A DNA stretch of 64,000 bases from Bedellia somnulentella (lineage: Eukaryota > Arthropoda > Insecta > Lepidoptera > Bedelliidae), in NCBI GenBank assembly GCA_963576735.1, contig OY755187.1, positions 12,524,001-12,588,000 of the forward strand, written 5' to 3'. Below are positions 1 through 11,372 of the stretch, one piece after another (the first letter of the stretch is position 1; each line of letters begins with the position of its first letter). The notes under the pieces were generated by a model. It was not told the DNA's origin and did not search any database. It saw only the letters and a program-made list of their open reading frames with translations. The translations under genes and the position numbers were made by a program.

Positions 1-95
1 CTTTTACTTTTTTTATTTCATATTGTCTTATTGCATATTGTTAGTTTTTGTGCCTTTTATGCAGCGAATAAATGTCTTTCTTTCTTTAATGAGCA
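1..95 (+). mobile_element. LINE 3'-end remnant with CTTT tail
   Basis: T-rich 3' end finishing GCAGCGAATAAATGTC followed by (TTTC)n. The same ending recurs at 28249-28457, so this is the tail of a dispersed retroposon, probably a LINE cut by the window edge. No coding sequence is left. Confidence 0.45.
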
Positions 96-149
96 GGGAC
101 TGCACCCACGAAAACAGGACACTTTATACTAATATATAAATATATATAT

Positions 150-236
150 TTACATACATACATACATATACTCACGGCTATAAATCCCTAAAAGGGGTAG
201 CCAGAGCTAAGGAATTAGAAATACCCCAGCCACTTA
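150..236 (-). mobile_element. S1 SINE, 3' fragment
   Basis: Reverse complement of the S1 tail (CATA repeats, ACTCACGGCTATAAATCCCT, GGGGTAGCCAGAGCTAAGG). Only the last ~85 bp are present, as expected of a 5'-truncated retroposon. Confidence 0.7.
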
Positions 237-865
237 TATATATCGATATAAAGTAATGTTAGTTACATTATTTATAACTCACGATCGGCTACAAATTGGT
301 GCGAAGGTGCATAGTGCCAAAAGAGTAACAAAGGCTATCATGCTAAATATCGTAGGGAGTGAGTTGTGAATAATAACATCAAGCTTGCTATAAAACTGTT
401 TAGTTGTGTCACAAGATGGTGCGGTGTGTTTTGTATGAGATTAGATATTGCTATCATGTTACCGCTACTGCTATGCATTCCAGTAAATGTAGGAAACTTG
501 AGTGAGGTCGGATTTAATTTTATAATTTTAAAAGCATATCAATTTTGATTATAGTTTCCATCTTTCCATTTCGGGGTATAAATTTTTAATTTTGATTAGT
601 TTATAAATTAAATCTATGTAGAATATACAAACCCTTTCCTTCCCGCAAGTGTCGTATTAGGCGATTGTCGGGCGATGTAGCTGCAGGCCCATAACCAACC
701 GTCTTTTATTGTAAAAACTTTTTTATGTTTATAATGTAAAATATCAACCATTCTATCCTTTCTACTTAGTTCAACTGCGCCATAGCCTAATGATCTTATC
801 ACTCATCATTGACAACAATTATAAAAAATGTATACAGAAGACATTGTACAAATATATCTAAACCT

Positions 866-1183
866 AGATAAAAAAAGGAATGTTGAGGTGGTTTGGGCAC
901 ATGGAGAGGATGGATGAAAATAAAGTAGCGAAAGAGATATATAGAGCCAATGTGGATAGGATTGTTAGTAGATGACGGCCTCGTAAAACGAATCTTGACC
1001 AGATAGAAAACGTCCTTATAAAGGCGGGGGTCCGAAGTGAGAAGAATAAAAGAGCATGTATGAGAAGAATAATGAATGTAAGGGAAGCAAGAGAGGTTTG
1101 TCAAGATCGTACTAAGTGGCGATCGATAGTCTCTGCCTACCTCAATGGGAGTAATGGGCGTGAGTATAAGTAGGTAAGTAAGT
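866..1183 (+). mobile_element. RTE retrotransposon, 3' fragment
   Basis: Translates with interruptions to the C-terminal tail of the RTE reverse transcriptase (RWFGHMERMD, then KRACMRRI, then VCQDRTKWRSIVSAYLNGS) and ends GGCGTGAGTATAAG with a degenerate GTAA tail. The flanks ATATCTAAACCT (854-865) and ATATTTAAACCT (1184-1195) look like a 12-bp target duplication with one mismatch. 5'-truncated and dead. Confidence 0.85.
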
Positions 1184-2418
1184 ATATTTAAACCTGACTC
1201 AGGATTTAAAACCACTTCTTTTCACTTCTTTTATCTATTGATTTCACCAAAGTTGTTCCCATTCGGTTCTCTACTGTGCCGACCGGCTAGCTGGTGTTTT
1301 CTTGCTAGTGTGTTTTACAAACATTTTATATAGCCTCGTTATTTACGAGGAACAGCAGTTTATGTTACTCGAGTAACTAAGTCGCGCGGTTCAATTTATT
1401 AAACTGAGTGCTTGGTTTTATGAAATCATCTCGTAATACGGTAATATATCAAAGTCCATATAAAATGTTCCGCTTTATAAAATATCTTGAGTGCAACGTT
1501 AAGATTGATGACTTTTGCATCGAGTTACTTGCTTTTCTAACAACGTGGCCATAACAGTTTTATTATAACTTTTAAAATATTGTCGAAGTAATCATTCTTT
1601 TTGTGGTGTAAAGTAAAGCGCTCTGCTTCAGTTTAAAAATTCTTAGGTTCAATTCGAAATCCCATAGGGACGAGTTAAGGGAGATACAAATACAGTTATC
1701 GATTTCCGCGTGGTTAAAGTTGTAAATTTAATTTGTAAGATTTAAGGTGCCGTTAGTGCAGCGAACAGAGTTTTTGAAACATTATAATGCGTATGTTTAT
1801 AACAATGTGGTTTTGAAAAAAATACATCAAAATCTTGAGGCTTTTCTGCTGTAAAATTGGCGATTCGAAACATGATTAATACATTTTCGCTCGATAGAAA
1901 AAAATCGCCAACATACCTCTAATTACACTCTTTAAAATGGTTTTATATTTTATTTATTTTACCTACTTACATATAACTTGCATCATAATTTGAGCATTTG
2001 TATTTCTAATAATAATTGGCGATTAGTTTTCTTTTTTAATAATTTTAATAAAACAAATATTTTAAAAACATCGATATTCGCAGGCCTACTCGTGCCCGAG
2101 CGCCGCCCGAGTGCTTTAGGGGATGGACCTATGTCGCGCGCGCCTTGTGTTACAGATCTTACAAATTACGCGCGTGCGGCGCCGTTAGTGTGCGAGTGAC
2201 CTATCTGTATACGATGCGCGTCAATGTAGGCGTGAGAGTGACCGTGCGTACGGTTAGCATTAGCAAATATAAAAGAATTCATTCAATTCATAGATTGCAC
2301 TCATTTTTATATTTTATTGTTTAATTTATTAGGAATGGGAAAAAGAACAAAACCGTTAAAGTAACTTCTAATTTCAATTAATAATATTAAACAGTTACAG
2401 GTGTAAACTGAAAATTAT

Positions 2419-2659
2419 ATACATACATATACTCACGGCTATAAATCCCTTAACGGGATAGCCAGAGCTTTGGAATGAGAAATTCCTCAGCCACTTTTGG
2501 AAGTTGATTTGGGAAAAGATGGTAATAATATATGATTTCGGTGACGGTTCTCCAACCACATCGCCCCAAAAATCACTTGAAAAGCCCCTATACCCTTAGT
2601 CGCCTCTTACGATTACGGGTAGAAATGGGGTAGTGTTATTCTAAGCCGACACGACACGA
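2419..2659 (-). mobile_element. S1 SINE, nearly full length
   Basis: Complete S1 organisation on the minus strand: head near 2640-2659 (GTCGGCTTAGAATAAC reading inward), central GCGATGTGGTTGGAGAACC, tail CCGTGAGTATATGTATG. Inserted within the TTAA element. Confidence 0.85.
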
Positions 2660-2740
2660 CAAAAGTTATGAAATTATCACTGTAATAATTTTGTTAAACT
2701 GACAGGGGTATACAAATCTATCGTATCATTATATTTTATA

Positions 2741-3110
2741 CGACGACGACATGATAGTCCAGTGGGAAGAACACCCGCCCGAAAACAGAAGGGCGTGAGT
2801 TCCAATCCTAGGTCGGGCCTACACCAATTTGTCTTTTGTGTGGTTAATTTATCATGGTTGTTAACGGTGAGGGAAAACATCGTGGGGAAACCCACATGGC
2901 TGAGTTGTACTTAGTCATGTGACAGTGTATTCGTACAAAACGGCGATAGGCCTGCCCCCTATCACGTGAGTACACTGTCTAAGCAAAACGTGGGTACCTT
3001 CTCTGGACACTAGATGGCGCTGCCATGAGAGTTCAGAAGTATTTGGTACCTCTGCCAACCCCTTCGGGGATAAACGGCGTGAACGTTTATGTTTATGTTA
3101 TATTTTATAT
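2741..3110 (+). mobile_element. S2 tRNA-derived SINE, full length
   Basis: Starts with a tRNA-like head (box A-like TAGTCCAGTGGG, box B-like AGTTCCAATCC), followed by the conserved body (GGTTAATTTATCATGGTTGT, GGCGATAGGCCTGCCCCCTA) and the tail ACGGCGTGAACGTTTATG. Nested in the TTAA element. Confidence 0.85.
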
Positions 3111-4065
3111 TGTAAACGGCCATGGTAGAAACTATTTTTGAAATTGATAACCTAGGGTAAGCGATACAGTTTTCGTCACCCTGACTGTTATAACCATTCG
3201 TAAATATTTTAGAAAGAAAATGTAAATAATCATAAACAAATGTCCGAACCCATACCATAGAAAATATTTGCGAGTGGCTAAAACTGTCGAGTTGACAATA
3301 ACTTTATTGCTTACCCTACTGTATGTTTTAAAACGCGCGCACGCGGCGTCGCGTCGAGGAGACGGCCGCTCGATCGGCGCGTAGGCGCTTCCCCGCGCCC
3401 GCGGGGGCAGCACCCCCTCAGATGATATTTTTCGCTGAACCAACGGCGCCTTAACCCAGTTTTAAAGATACTGCAGGCTTGAATCACTTTATCCGCCAAT
3501 TAATAATATTCCGAACTTGGGAGGGTACGTTAAGCCTTTGGGCACAGCTACTGCTGTGGTAGTAGTCGTTAGTCTGCCAAACTTGCCTTGCACGGTTGGT
3601 GTTGGTTGCACTTGGCCAATGTGGTGAACTATGGCCAAATTTCTTTATACACGTTAGGCGTATTTATATATATTTGCATAAAATTAAACCTGTGTAAGAT
3701 GAAACTCCTATCCGGTATAAAATGGTACATTTAAAATATGGGACATCAAATTTTGAAGTTATTTTATTTTGTAAGGAAGCGGGGTAGTTTTGATTTGATT
3801 TGATTTTGTAATTGAAATTGTAATTAAAATTATACTTTTGATTTTACACATATATTTTATTTATATAAAATCTATTACTCTAACAGGTTACACTATTTTC
3901 TCTCGAACCGTTTGCAACTCGGCGCCAATACGTACAGATTTCCCGGAGGAGAGATTTGCTTTATCTGCCATTCTGAATACTGATTTATTTTCTACATTGC
4001 AACTAACATACGGTTGTTTCGTCCTCTGTTTACAACATCATATACAACTAGAAGATAATTAGGAT

Positions 4066-4324
4066 TATATACATACATACATACATACATATACTCACGG
4101 CTATAAATCCCTAAAAGGGGTAGCCAGAGCTGAGAAATTATAAATTCCTCAGCCACTTTTGGAAGTTGAGTGGGGAAAAGATGGTAGAATAAAGGTTGTT
4201 GGTGATGGGTGTCCAACCGCATCGCCCAAAAATCCCTTAAAAAGCCCCAAGTCCGTTAGTCGCCTCTTACGTACACCCACCGGAAGAAATGGGGTAGTGC
4301 TATTCTAAACCGACACTACACGGC
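4066..4324 (-). mobile_element. S1 SINE, full length (tandem partner 1)
   Basis: Runs from CATA repeats and ACTCACGGCTATAAATCCCT to CCGACACTACACGGC. Followed immediately by a second S1 in the same orientation; neither is present in copy B between 30200 and 30205. Confidence 0.9.
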
Positions 4325-4577
4325 CATACATACATACATACATATACTCACGGCTATGAATCCCTTGAAGGGGTGGCCAGAGCTAGGGAATCAGAAATTG
4401 ATCAGCCACTTTTGGAAGTTGCATGGGGAAAAGATGGTGGAATAAAGATTGTTGGTGATGGGTCTCCAACCGCATCGCCCAAAAATCCCTTAAAAGCCCC
4501 AATACCGTTAGTCGCCTCTTACGTACACCCACCGGAAGAAATGGGGTAGTGTTATTCTAAGCTGACACTACATAGCT
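4325..4577 (-). mobile_element. S1 SINE, full length (tandem partner 2)
   Basis: Second head-to-tail S1 copy with its own CATA tail and head (AGCTGACACTACATAGC). It differs from the first copy at scattered positions, so this is insertion into or next to an S1 rather than very recent tandem duplication. Confidence 0.9.
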
Positions 4578-4785
4578 ATATATATATATATATATAGGAT
4601 TATATCAATAATATATATCTGGGGTCCTCGCTTAAAATAACTCTGCTGCACACTGTCGCCGTTTTCATTAACATATTTATTATATTTCTATACCAATACA
4701 AGTAAACAACGGTTACCGATAGCGACCAAATATAAAAGCTTTCCCTAATCATACTTGAGGCTTTTAAGGAAAACTTTTAAGTTAA

Positions 4786-4888
4786 AAAAGGCGATAGTCC
4801 TCCCCCTATCACGTGAGTTCCCTGTCCAAGCAAAACGTGGGTAGTCTCAACATCAATTGACAATGTCACGTGATGTTCAGAAGTATTA
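4786..4888 (+). mobile_element. S2 SINE, left part of an interrupted copy
   Basis: 5'-truncated S2 body from GGCGATAGTCCTCCCCCTAT to GTTCAGAAGTATTA. It is split by the TA-flanked transposon and resumes at 7341. Confidence 0.85.
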
Positions 4889-5570
4889 CCCAAGTAACAT
4901 AAGGCGTCATATAAGAGTTCTATAAGCGAGTTTGCGCCTCTATTTAATGTATGAAATCAGGCCTATAACAGTACTATAAGCGCTTATACGCCCAGGAAAA
5001 GGCGCACTTTACATGACTAAACAGTGACGTAGTAGCTTTGTAATAGCTCTATTGAATTTCGTATAACTTCTTTAACAGTCATGTAAAGTCGCAGCTTGTC
5101 ACTCATAAGTCCTATAATATTGATCAAAACGTCTTTACATCACTCCTTAGTGTTATAATGGTTACAAAGATCACATTACATCACAACCTAGACCTATAAC
5201 AGTGCGCAAAACACTTTTATACAACACTTTACATAAAAAGATGAAAACAGCGCATCTAGGCGTAGCTAGGTATTGTTGCGTATTGAATATAGGTGTTGTG
5301 GTGTAATTGTACAGTGATAGAAAGTGCGGTGCAAATTTTACTGAGTAGCTAGTACGAAGTGTGTGTTTATTTTTAAATGCGCCTTCATTTTGACGTCGAT
5401 TTACAAGTTAAATTATGCATAAAATTGTGATTTGCCATCTTGCATCTCTTATGTGACTAGTTAGTAATGTAAGGATTGAAAAATAAAATGGAGGTTGATT
5501 TAGGTTGATGAATTAGGGTTCCTTACAGAAATACGAAAAACCACATTTTAATTTTATTTACTTACATAAC

Positions 5571-5873
5571 ATGTATTTTCTAAACTTTTTAAAACATAAA
5601 TCCGTCTTGTTGTTTCAGGGTGCCATAGTAATTATGTATATGGACGTTGACTGCTTTTTGACGAAGGATCATTTTACCCTTTCTTTGCTGGAGTGGCCTT
5701 GGAAAGAGACCCATTTTGTATTGTCTAAACATTGTATCGGTTGTGGTCACGTTAATAGTGAAATATTGCCGGAACACTTCAAATTAGAAAATACGAATGT
5801 TTACTTTTTACCATTGTTGAATTTTTTTGGTGTCAATTTTGTAATTATACAGCAGCATACGACCATTATATGA
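5571..5873 (+). CDS. Unrecognised 100-residue ORF inside the TA-flanked transposon
   Basis: Open from MYFLNF to stop, convergent with the transposase remnant. A TTGTTTCAG|GG sequence at about 5610 looks like a splice acceptor, so the real coding part may start there. Contains a CIGCGH stretch. I do not recognise it; it could be a second transposon gene, captured host sequence, or chance. Confidence 0.25.
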   Translation: MYFLNFLKHKSVLLFQGAIVIMYMDVDCFLTKDHFTLSLLEWPWKETHFVLSKHCIGCGHVNSEILPEHFKLENTNVYFLPLLNFFGVNFVIIQQHTTII

Positions 5874-5984
5874 TTGACGAATGTTAATTTTGTGCACATC
5901 TTCAATAAAGTCGCTGCCGCCGCCCGTCCGTCCATGTGCTGTATTTCCAGATTGGTTCTTAATAAAGAACTCATTCGTCAATAA

Positions 5985-6638
5985 ACATTCTGAGATAGCT
6001 GTTCAAGTCGGAAGGTTTGCTATCACCAGCATATACCAACCATAATTGGAGGTAGCGTCGACAGCTCAAAAATGTTACACAATATCGGCCATAGTTGTAG
6101 TTTTGAGCTTTTATAGACTAGTAAACCATCTATATTAAAGTTCAGTGAAACTGTAGTAGGCAAAGCAGGAAGACTTTGTTAATATAATATTAGGCATTCT
6201 TGTAGACCATTATGCCAATAATGTCCAGAGCCAACGGGTTTTGTAGGTATATTCTGACTCGTGCAGAGAAAAGTTCTTGGGTCTTTCGGCAGAATATTTG
6301 GAAGAGGTTTGTCTATTATTTGTAGTATTTTTTTAAGTGCTTGGTGAGAAATATTGTATTCAATTGCCCAAACCTTCAACTGCTCACTGAATTCCTGCAA
6401 TTTGTCGACGCCCTCGTCATCGGAAGAACTCCCTTCGGAACTAAATGTATCGCTTTCTGGTTTATTGGGTTGTAAAAAAATCGAAGCTCCTACGGAACCC
6501 TCACTGCTTTCGTAGGTACGTGCTTTGTTTATGTCGGAGTTTTTGAAACGAAGCTAAACTGTTTTCATTGCATCGTTTCAATACTTTCCTCCGATAATTA
6601 CCACTTCTTTTAAAACGTTTCCAATCTTTGTAATCCAT
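5985..6638 (-). pseudogene. Transposase-like gene remnant
   Basis: Several in-order pieces of one protein are readable on the minus strand. The start is MDYKDWKRFKRSGNYRRKVL (from 6638). An acidic, serine-rich linker follows. Then come VWAIEYNISHQALKKIL and LPKDPRTFL (about 6179-6400), followed by SLNFNIDGL, YKSS, LWPILCNI and, after a frameshift near 6030, SKPSDLNSYLRMF. The order 'IDG...KSS...WPIL...KPxDL' recalls the transposase_21-like core of CACTA/EnSpm elements and many uncharacterised insect and cnidarian transposon proteins. Reading frames are broken and the C-terminal half is missing, so it cannot be active. Confidence 0.55.
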
Positions 6639-7340
6639 AATTAAATTAGCTCTATTAATTTTAATTATTTTACTGTGATGTGACTCTGAGAAACATCGAC
6701 TGTGTAAAAGTACCAATGCAACTTTTATAACACGTATTAGAGATTTAGTGTCGCACTCACTGCCAAAATGTCAAAGTTTAGCACTATAACAGCAGCAATT
6801 AATACATTTATAACACAACTCATATTTAGAACTATAAGTGAACAAGGCCCGCAATCTGGAAGCTACTTAGTGATGTAAAAATATTTACAAAGCTGTTATA
6901 CAACAACAGAGATATAACAGTTACCGCGACACTTTTATGAGACCAATTAGAAATAATAAACTATGTGAAGAATTGTTATAACGCTAACTTGATCTATAGA
7001 CGTAGAGACCGCATTTATTACATCACTAAACTATAGAAGTGTCTTTTTTTTACTAATATCACTATTTAGGCCTATAGCCAAGTTTAAGACAACATTTATA
7101 CAAGATAAGTTGTCATATAACATTGGCATTGAAAGCTGTTATAGCGCAGTGTTAAAGCTGTGTTAATATTTATAATATACCGCATTATATGATTGGTTAA
7201 TATGACTAATTAGCATATATAGCTAAATAGTGACAGAAATTCCATTACATCATAGTTAGGTGACATACAGCTTCTTATAGAGCGTATATACGGCTGTTTA
7301 ATGATATAATTTAAAATTACATGACTCTTTGTTACTTGGG

Positions 7341-7393
7341 TAGTACCTTTGCCAACCCCTTCGGGGATATGTCATGAACATTTGAGTTTGAGT
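7341..7393 (+). mobile_element. S2 SINE, right part of an interrupted copy
   Basis: Continues the copy begun at 4786: AGTACCTTTGCCAACCCCTT, CGGGGATATG, then a degraded tail (CATGAACATTTGAG). Confidence 0.85.
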
Positions 7394-7827
7394 TAAATAC
7401 CGAAATAGTGGGTTTTCTTCCAATCCAGTTTAAACGAGAGAATACGAGAAAAAAATACCTTTCTTATTAACATTTATAGCTACTCGTAGGATTTCAATGC
7501 AAATTGCGATTGAAATGAATTGAGCTGAGCCAGTTAGGTAAAACTCAGTCTTCTCACTATCTGCGCAGTCCGTTTTAAGCTTTAAGCCGCGCTGTAAATA
7601 AGAAATCATTAACTTTTTATACTGACTTCAACGGGGAAATAATTTTCCTGTGATTATTCCGGAATGGTAAGTTCGATCACGACATGCGACTTTACGACAC
7701 TTAGCAATGTCCACTTGATCACTGCGCTAAATTCGGTTGAAATCGGTCGAGCCGTTCTAGAGGAGTTCGATCACAAAGAAGTGGCCTTCCCGCGTATAAG
7801 TATAATAATAATCACCCTACCTAATTA
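7394..7827. other. Intergenic stretch, possible old repeat
   Basis: No gene. The phrase at about 7735-7785 (GGTTGAAATCGGTCGAGCCG) has the wording of dispersed insect repeats, but I cannot assign a family. Confidence 0.4.
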
Positions 7828-7990
7828 GGTATTGAACATCACGTGACATTGTCACCTGGTGTTCAAAGTACCTGCGTTTTGCTTGGACAGTGTACTCTCG
7901 TAACAGGGGGCTAGCCTATTGCAGTTGACTAAGTAGAACTAAGCAATGTGGGTTTCCTCACGATATTTTCCCTCACCGTTAACAACCTTC
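7828..7990 (-). mobile_element. S2 SINE, partial
   Basis: Reverse complement of the S2 body from the AACATCACGTGAC region to CCTCACCGTTAACAACC; both the tRNA-like head and the tail are missing. Confidence 0.8.
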
Positions 7991-7999
7991 ATATATATA

Positions 8000-8172
8000 T
8001 GGTTATAAATATATATATATATACAAATAGCTTTAAATGCCAAAGCTTAAGAATTCAAAATTCCTCTGCCACTTTTCGAAGTTGAGTGGGGACAACAGCA
8101 TCGCTTAACCATAACTTAAGGAGCCCAATACTCTAAGTCGCCTTGTACGAAAACCTGTAGAATAAAAACGGA
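8000..8172 (-). mobile_element. S1 SINE, heavily decayed
   Basis: Recognisable in order: CTCTGCCACTTTTCGAAGTT, GAGTGGGGA, GCATCGCTTAACC, AAGTCGCCTTGTACGA. Internal deletions and many substitutions mark it as old. Confidence 0.6.
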
Positions 8173-8439
8173 ACAAATGCGGACTTAATAGATCAATATG
8201 CTAAGTATATGTGATAAACACTTGTTGCTTTATGTCCCAACGAATTACTACATTTGCCCTACGAAGATACACGGTCTACATGATATGTCTGTAAACCTCA
8301 AAGAAAAATACAAGTCCATCACAACACAGAACTAAATCACAAGATCATTCATCTTGTTTACTTAAACAAGATTTGCCTAAACTCCAATCTGACGTCACAG
8401 CTTTGTAAAGCGTCAGTGCATTATAGCTTTTATTCCGAA

Positions 8440-9377
8440 CTAGTGGATCGGCCCAGCTTCGCACGGGTAGCGAAGATTTAAAAATATCTGAGGTTTCTTC
8501 AATCACTGCTCAACCTTTGTGAAATTTAGCGCCACTTATAGCACTCCTGAATAGTTAGCTTTGTGATTGTAAAAGCGCTTAAAATAACTGTTCAGTATCT
8601 CCGAAAATAAACCCATGCAAACAAACAATCAGAGTTACAAACTTTGCATACATGATACACATACTCACGGCTATCTTTTGCCCGCGCAACCATTACTAAA
8701 AAGTAATTCAGCATGATTCAGTATTCACGTGCGACGACAGGACGCGATGGCTTATTTCATGTATTAATTTGGTGTTTCTGTACCGATTTCTATGTTTTTT
8801 TTTTCTATTGAATAGGTAATAATGTAAACTTTTTTAAATGTGGGATGAATGAGAGCACTATAAACGTAAGAGTAAACAAAAATAATCAGGATGCTCCGAA
8901 CTGCTAAGCTATCAGGAGTTACACGTGTTATTATGAGTCAACCATAAAAGATAGACATATACTGTTGAAGGATATTTTTTAGACAATTTTATGTAGAATA
9001 TTTCCGTGATACATGATTTCTATGTAACTGTAACCATTAAGGCTGCACACGCGACGAAAGCTTAAAAAATGGAGTAACTTCCCCCGTTTTCCCAAAATTT
9101 CCTAAAATTCCCCTTTACTACTTTGCTAAAAAGTACACTATAACCTGTCCAGGAGTATGAAGAATAATTCTACCAAGTTTCGTCAAAATCCGTCGAGTAG
9201 TTTTTGTTTCCATAAGGAACATACAAACCGACAGACAGACAGACAGACAGACAGACAAAAATTTTACTGATTTCATTTTTGGCATCAGTATCGATCACTA
9301 ATCACCCCCTGAAAGTATTTTGAAAATATATTTAATGCACAGAATTGACCTCTCTACAGATTTATTATAAGTATAGA
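8440..9377 (-). mobile_element. Helitron-like element H1
   Basis: On the minus strand it begins TCTATACTTATAATAAATCT and ends CCGATCCACTAG, inserted between A (8439) and T (9378) as Helitrons do. Rejoining the flanks gives CCGA|TAAAGG, matching the neighbouring duplicate at 9680. A short GC stem (CCCGTGCGAAGCTGGG) lies near the 3' end. Carries a GACA microsatellite at 9231-9257. Non-autonomous; no RepHel. Confidence 0.75.
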
Positions 9378-9411
9378 TAAAGGAATGTTGGATTTATTAC
9401 AATTACACACG

Positions 9412-9646
9412 TATACATATACTCACGGCTATAAATCCCTAGAAGGGGTAGCCAGAGCTAAGGAATCAGAAATTCCTCAGTCACTTTTTGATGTTTATTG
9501 GGGAAGAGATAGTTAAATAAAGGTGGTAAAGGATGGGTCTCCAAAAGCATCGCCCAAAATCAACTTAAATGCCCCATATCCTTCGTAACCTCTTAAGACA
9601 CCCGGGGGTAGAAAGGGGTAAGACATTCTAACCCGGCATTACACTA
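9412..9646 (-). mobile_element. S1 SINE, nearly full length
   Basis: Tail ACTCACGGCTATAAATCCCT at the left, head around ATTCTAACCCGGCATTACAC at the right. Flanked by a direct duplication of about 58 bp (8401-8439 continuing at 9378, and 9647-9705), in whose left copy H1 sits. Confidence 0.8.
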
Positions 9647-10238
9647 CTCTGTAAAGCATCAGTGCATTATAGCTTTCATTCCGAATAAAGCAATGTTGGG
9701 ATTTTTCGCATTGTTTTATTGAATTAACCGACTTAGCAGTACACAAAGAGACTTCTTTGTTGTATTAAAAGTTTCGAATCAAAGAGTTATTTCGTTAAAT
9801 AAATTCAGTCTTTGTGTTGGACAGAAATATTGACGTAACTTTTTATAGCGAGACGGGCCCGGAAATTAAATTACTTTTATATGTCATCAACAGTTTTATC
9901 CAATATTTATTTTATGAACAATCTGTGTTTTTGCGACGATAAACGGTTTGCGGAAATGTTTTACTATATATCTTTCCTATACTTTTGATCAGTGTTTGGT
10001 GGCTCTTTATGGTTAAATTAATTTTCGTTTACCGCGTTACCATATTTCGTCCGTGCTTGTTCTGTGAAGTTAAGTGAGGTACATATTCGAAAATGATACA
10101 TATTTAGAAGTCTTTTATGTATTTGGAGATGGGCTTAATACTTTTTACTATCACTTAAAAAGCCCAAATTCACCTTGTTTAAATTCTTGTTTGAAAGCCG
10201 ACACTTTAATTTCCATTTAGTATAAAATCTATTATTTA

Positions 10239-11193
10239 CTAGTGGATCGGCCCAGCTCCGCACGGGTAGCGTAGTTTTAAAAACATCTGAGGTTTCTTCA
10301 ATCACTGCTCAAGATTTATGAAATTTAGCGCCTTGCCTTAATTACAATTTGTAGCACTTCAGAATATTGTAACTTTGTGATTTTGAAAGCGCTTTCATGA
10401 ACGTTTCTGTATATCTGAACATAAGCTAATTTTCAGGTTGAGTTGGTAGAGTTGAAGTTTAGTAAAACGCTATGAAAAATTTAAACAAACTAAAAAAGAA
10501 ACAATGTAGGATGAAACTAATGGCGCCATCTAGTATGTTATATGCAAGTTAGTAAGGATTTGGTTTTGGTCTATTTTAATTCATTGTATAACTTTGGTGT
10601 TTCTGTACAGATTTCTTATGATTATTTTTTAATTGAATAGGTAATAATGTTATCGTTTTTAAATTAAGGGTGAGTGAGAGCATAATAAACGTGAAAGTAA
10701 ACATATATCATTATAATGCTCCGAACGTGTTATTGTGAGTTAACCATAAGAGATAGGCATGTGCTGTTGTGGGATATTTTTTAGACAATTTTATGTAGAA
10801 TATTTCCGTGATATGTGATTTCTATGTAACTTTAACCATTAAGGCTGCACACGCGACGGAAGCTTAAAAAATGGAGTAACTTCTCCCGTTTTCCCAAAAT
10901 TTCCCAAAATTCCCCTTTACTCCTCTGCCGAAAAGTATACTATAACCTGCCCAGGAGTATGAAGAATAATTGTACCAAGTTTCGAGTAAAATCCGTCGAG
11001 TAGTTTTTGTTTCCATAAGGAACATACAAACCGACAGACAGACAGACAGACAGACGGACAGACAGACAGACAAAAATTTTACTGATTGCATTTTTGGCAT
11101 CAGTATCGATCACTTATCAACCCCTAATAGTTATTTTGAAATTATATTTCATGTACAGAATTGACCTCTCTACAGATTTATTATAAGTATAGA
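10239..11193 (-). mobile_element. Helitron-like element H2
   Basis: Same ends as H1 (CTAG at 10239, TATAGA at 11193 on the plus strand), inserted in copy A between ATTATTTA and TGTTTAG; copy B has no such element at the matching place. GACA microsatellite at 11033-11074. Confidence 0.8.
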
Positions 11194-11372
11194 TGTTTAG
11201 TAGAACCTTGCTAGCTAAGTGCAAAAAATCTCATGCTCAAAATGAGTACCCATACTCTATTAGTGATCGAATTGCGCCTTTAAGAACCGACTTAAAAAAA
11301 ATACGTTCCTCAATTCGACTTTGCAGCTAGGTCTATACCGGATCAATCAATTTGAATACAGGAATAGTTAGT

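Larger units (their letters stand above)
1746..3450. mobile_element. TTAA-flanked DNA transposon, non-autonomous
   Basis: Imperfect terminal inverted repeats of about 20 bp: left GGTGCCGTTAGTGCAGCGAA, right ending TTCGCTGAACCAACGGCGCC. Flanked by TTAA on both sides (1742-1745 and 3451-3454). Copy B has a single TTAA at the same place (29577-29580), which serves as the empty site. TTAA duplication is typical of piggyBac and Kolobok elements; the ends do not let me choose. No transposase is seen. GC-rich stretches lie near 2080-2260 and 3330-3450. An S1 and an S2 SINE are nested inside. Confidence 0.75.
4889..7340 (-). mobile_element. TA-flanked DNA transposon with subterminal repeats
   Basis: Ends are CCCAAGTAACA ... 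TGTTACTTGGG, with TA on both sides (4887-4888 and 7341-7342); removing it restores a normal S2 SINE. Both ends carry many short repeats in both orientations (CTATAACAG/CTGTTATA, TTACATCAC/GTGATGTAA, TATAAGCG). A broken transposase-like gene lies on the minus strand (5985-6638). The encoded motifs resemble the CACTA/EnSpm transposase group, but the terminal CCC is not the usual CAC, so the superfamily is an inference. Confidence 0.8.
8401..9705. repeat. Long direct duplication flanking H1 and an S1 SINE
   Basis: CTTTGTAAAGCGTCAGTGCA... at 8401 recurs as CTCTGTAAAGCATCAGTGCA... at 9647 and extends through TTCCGAATAAAG to about TTGGRATTT if the Helitron is removed from the left copy. The unit is far longer than an ordinary retroposon target duplication. 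Confidence 0.7.

Noticed and set aside
10864..11164. ORFs with repeated SVCLSVCL or QTDRQTDR
   Set aside because: Translation of the GACA microsatellite inside Helitron-like elements, repeated at 12904-13110.
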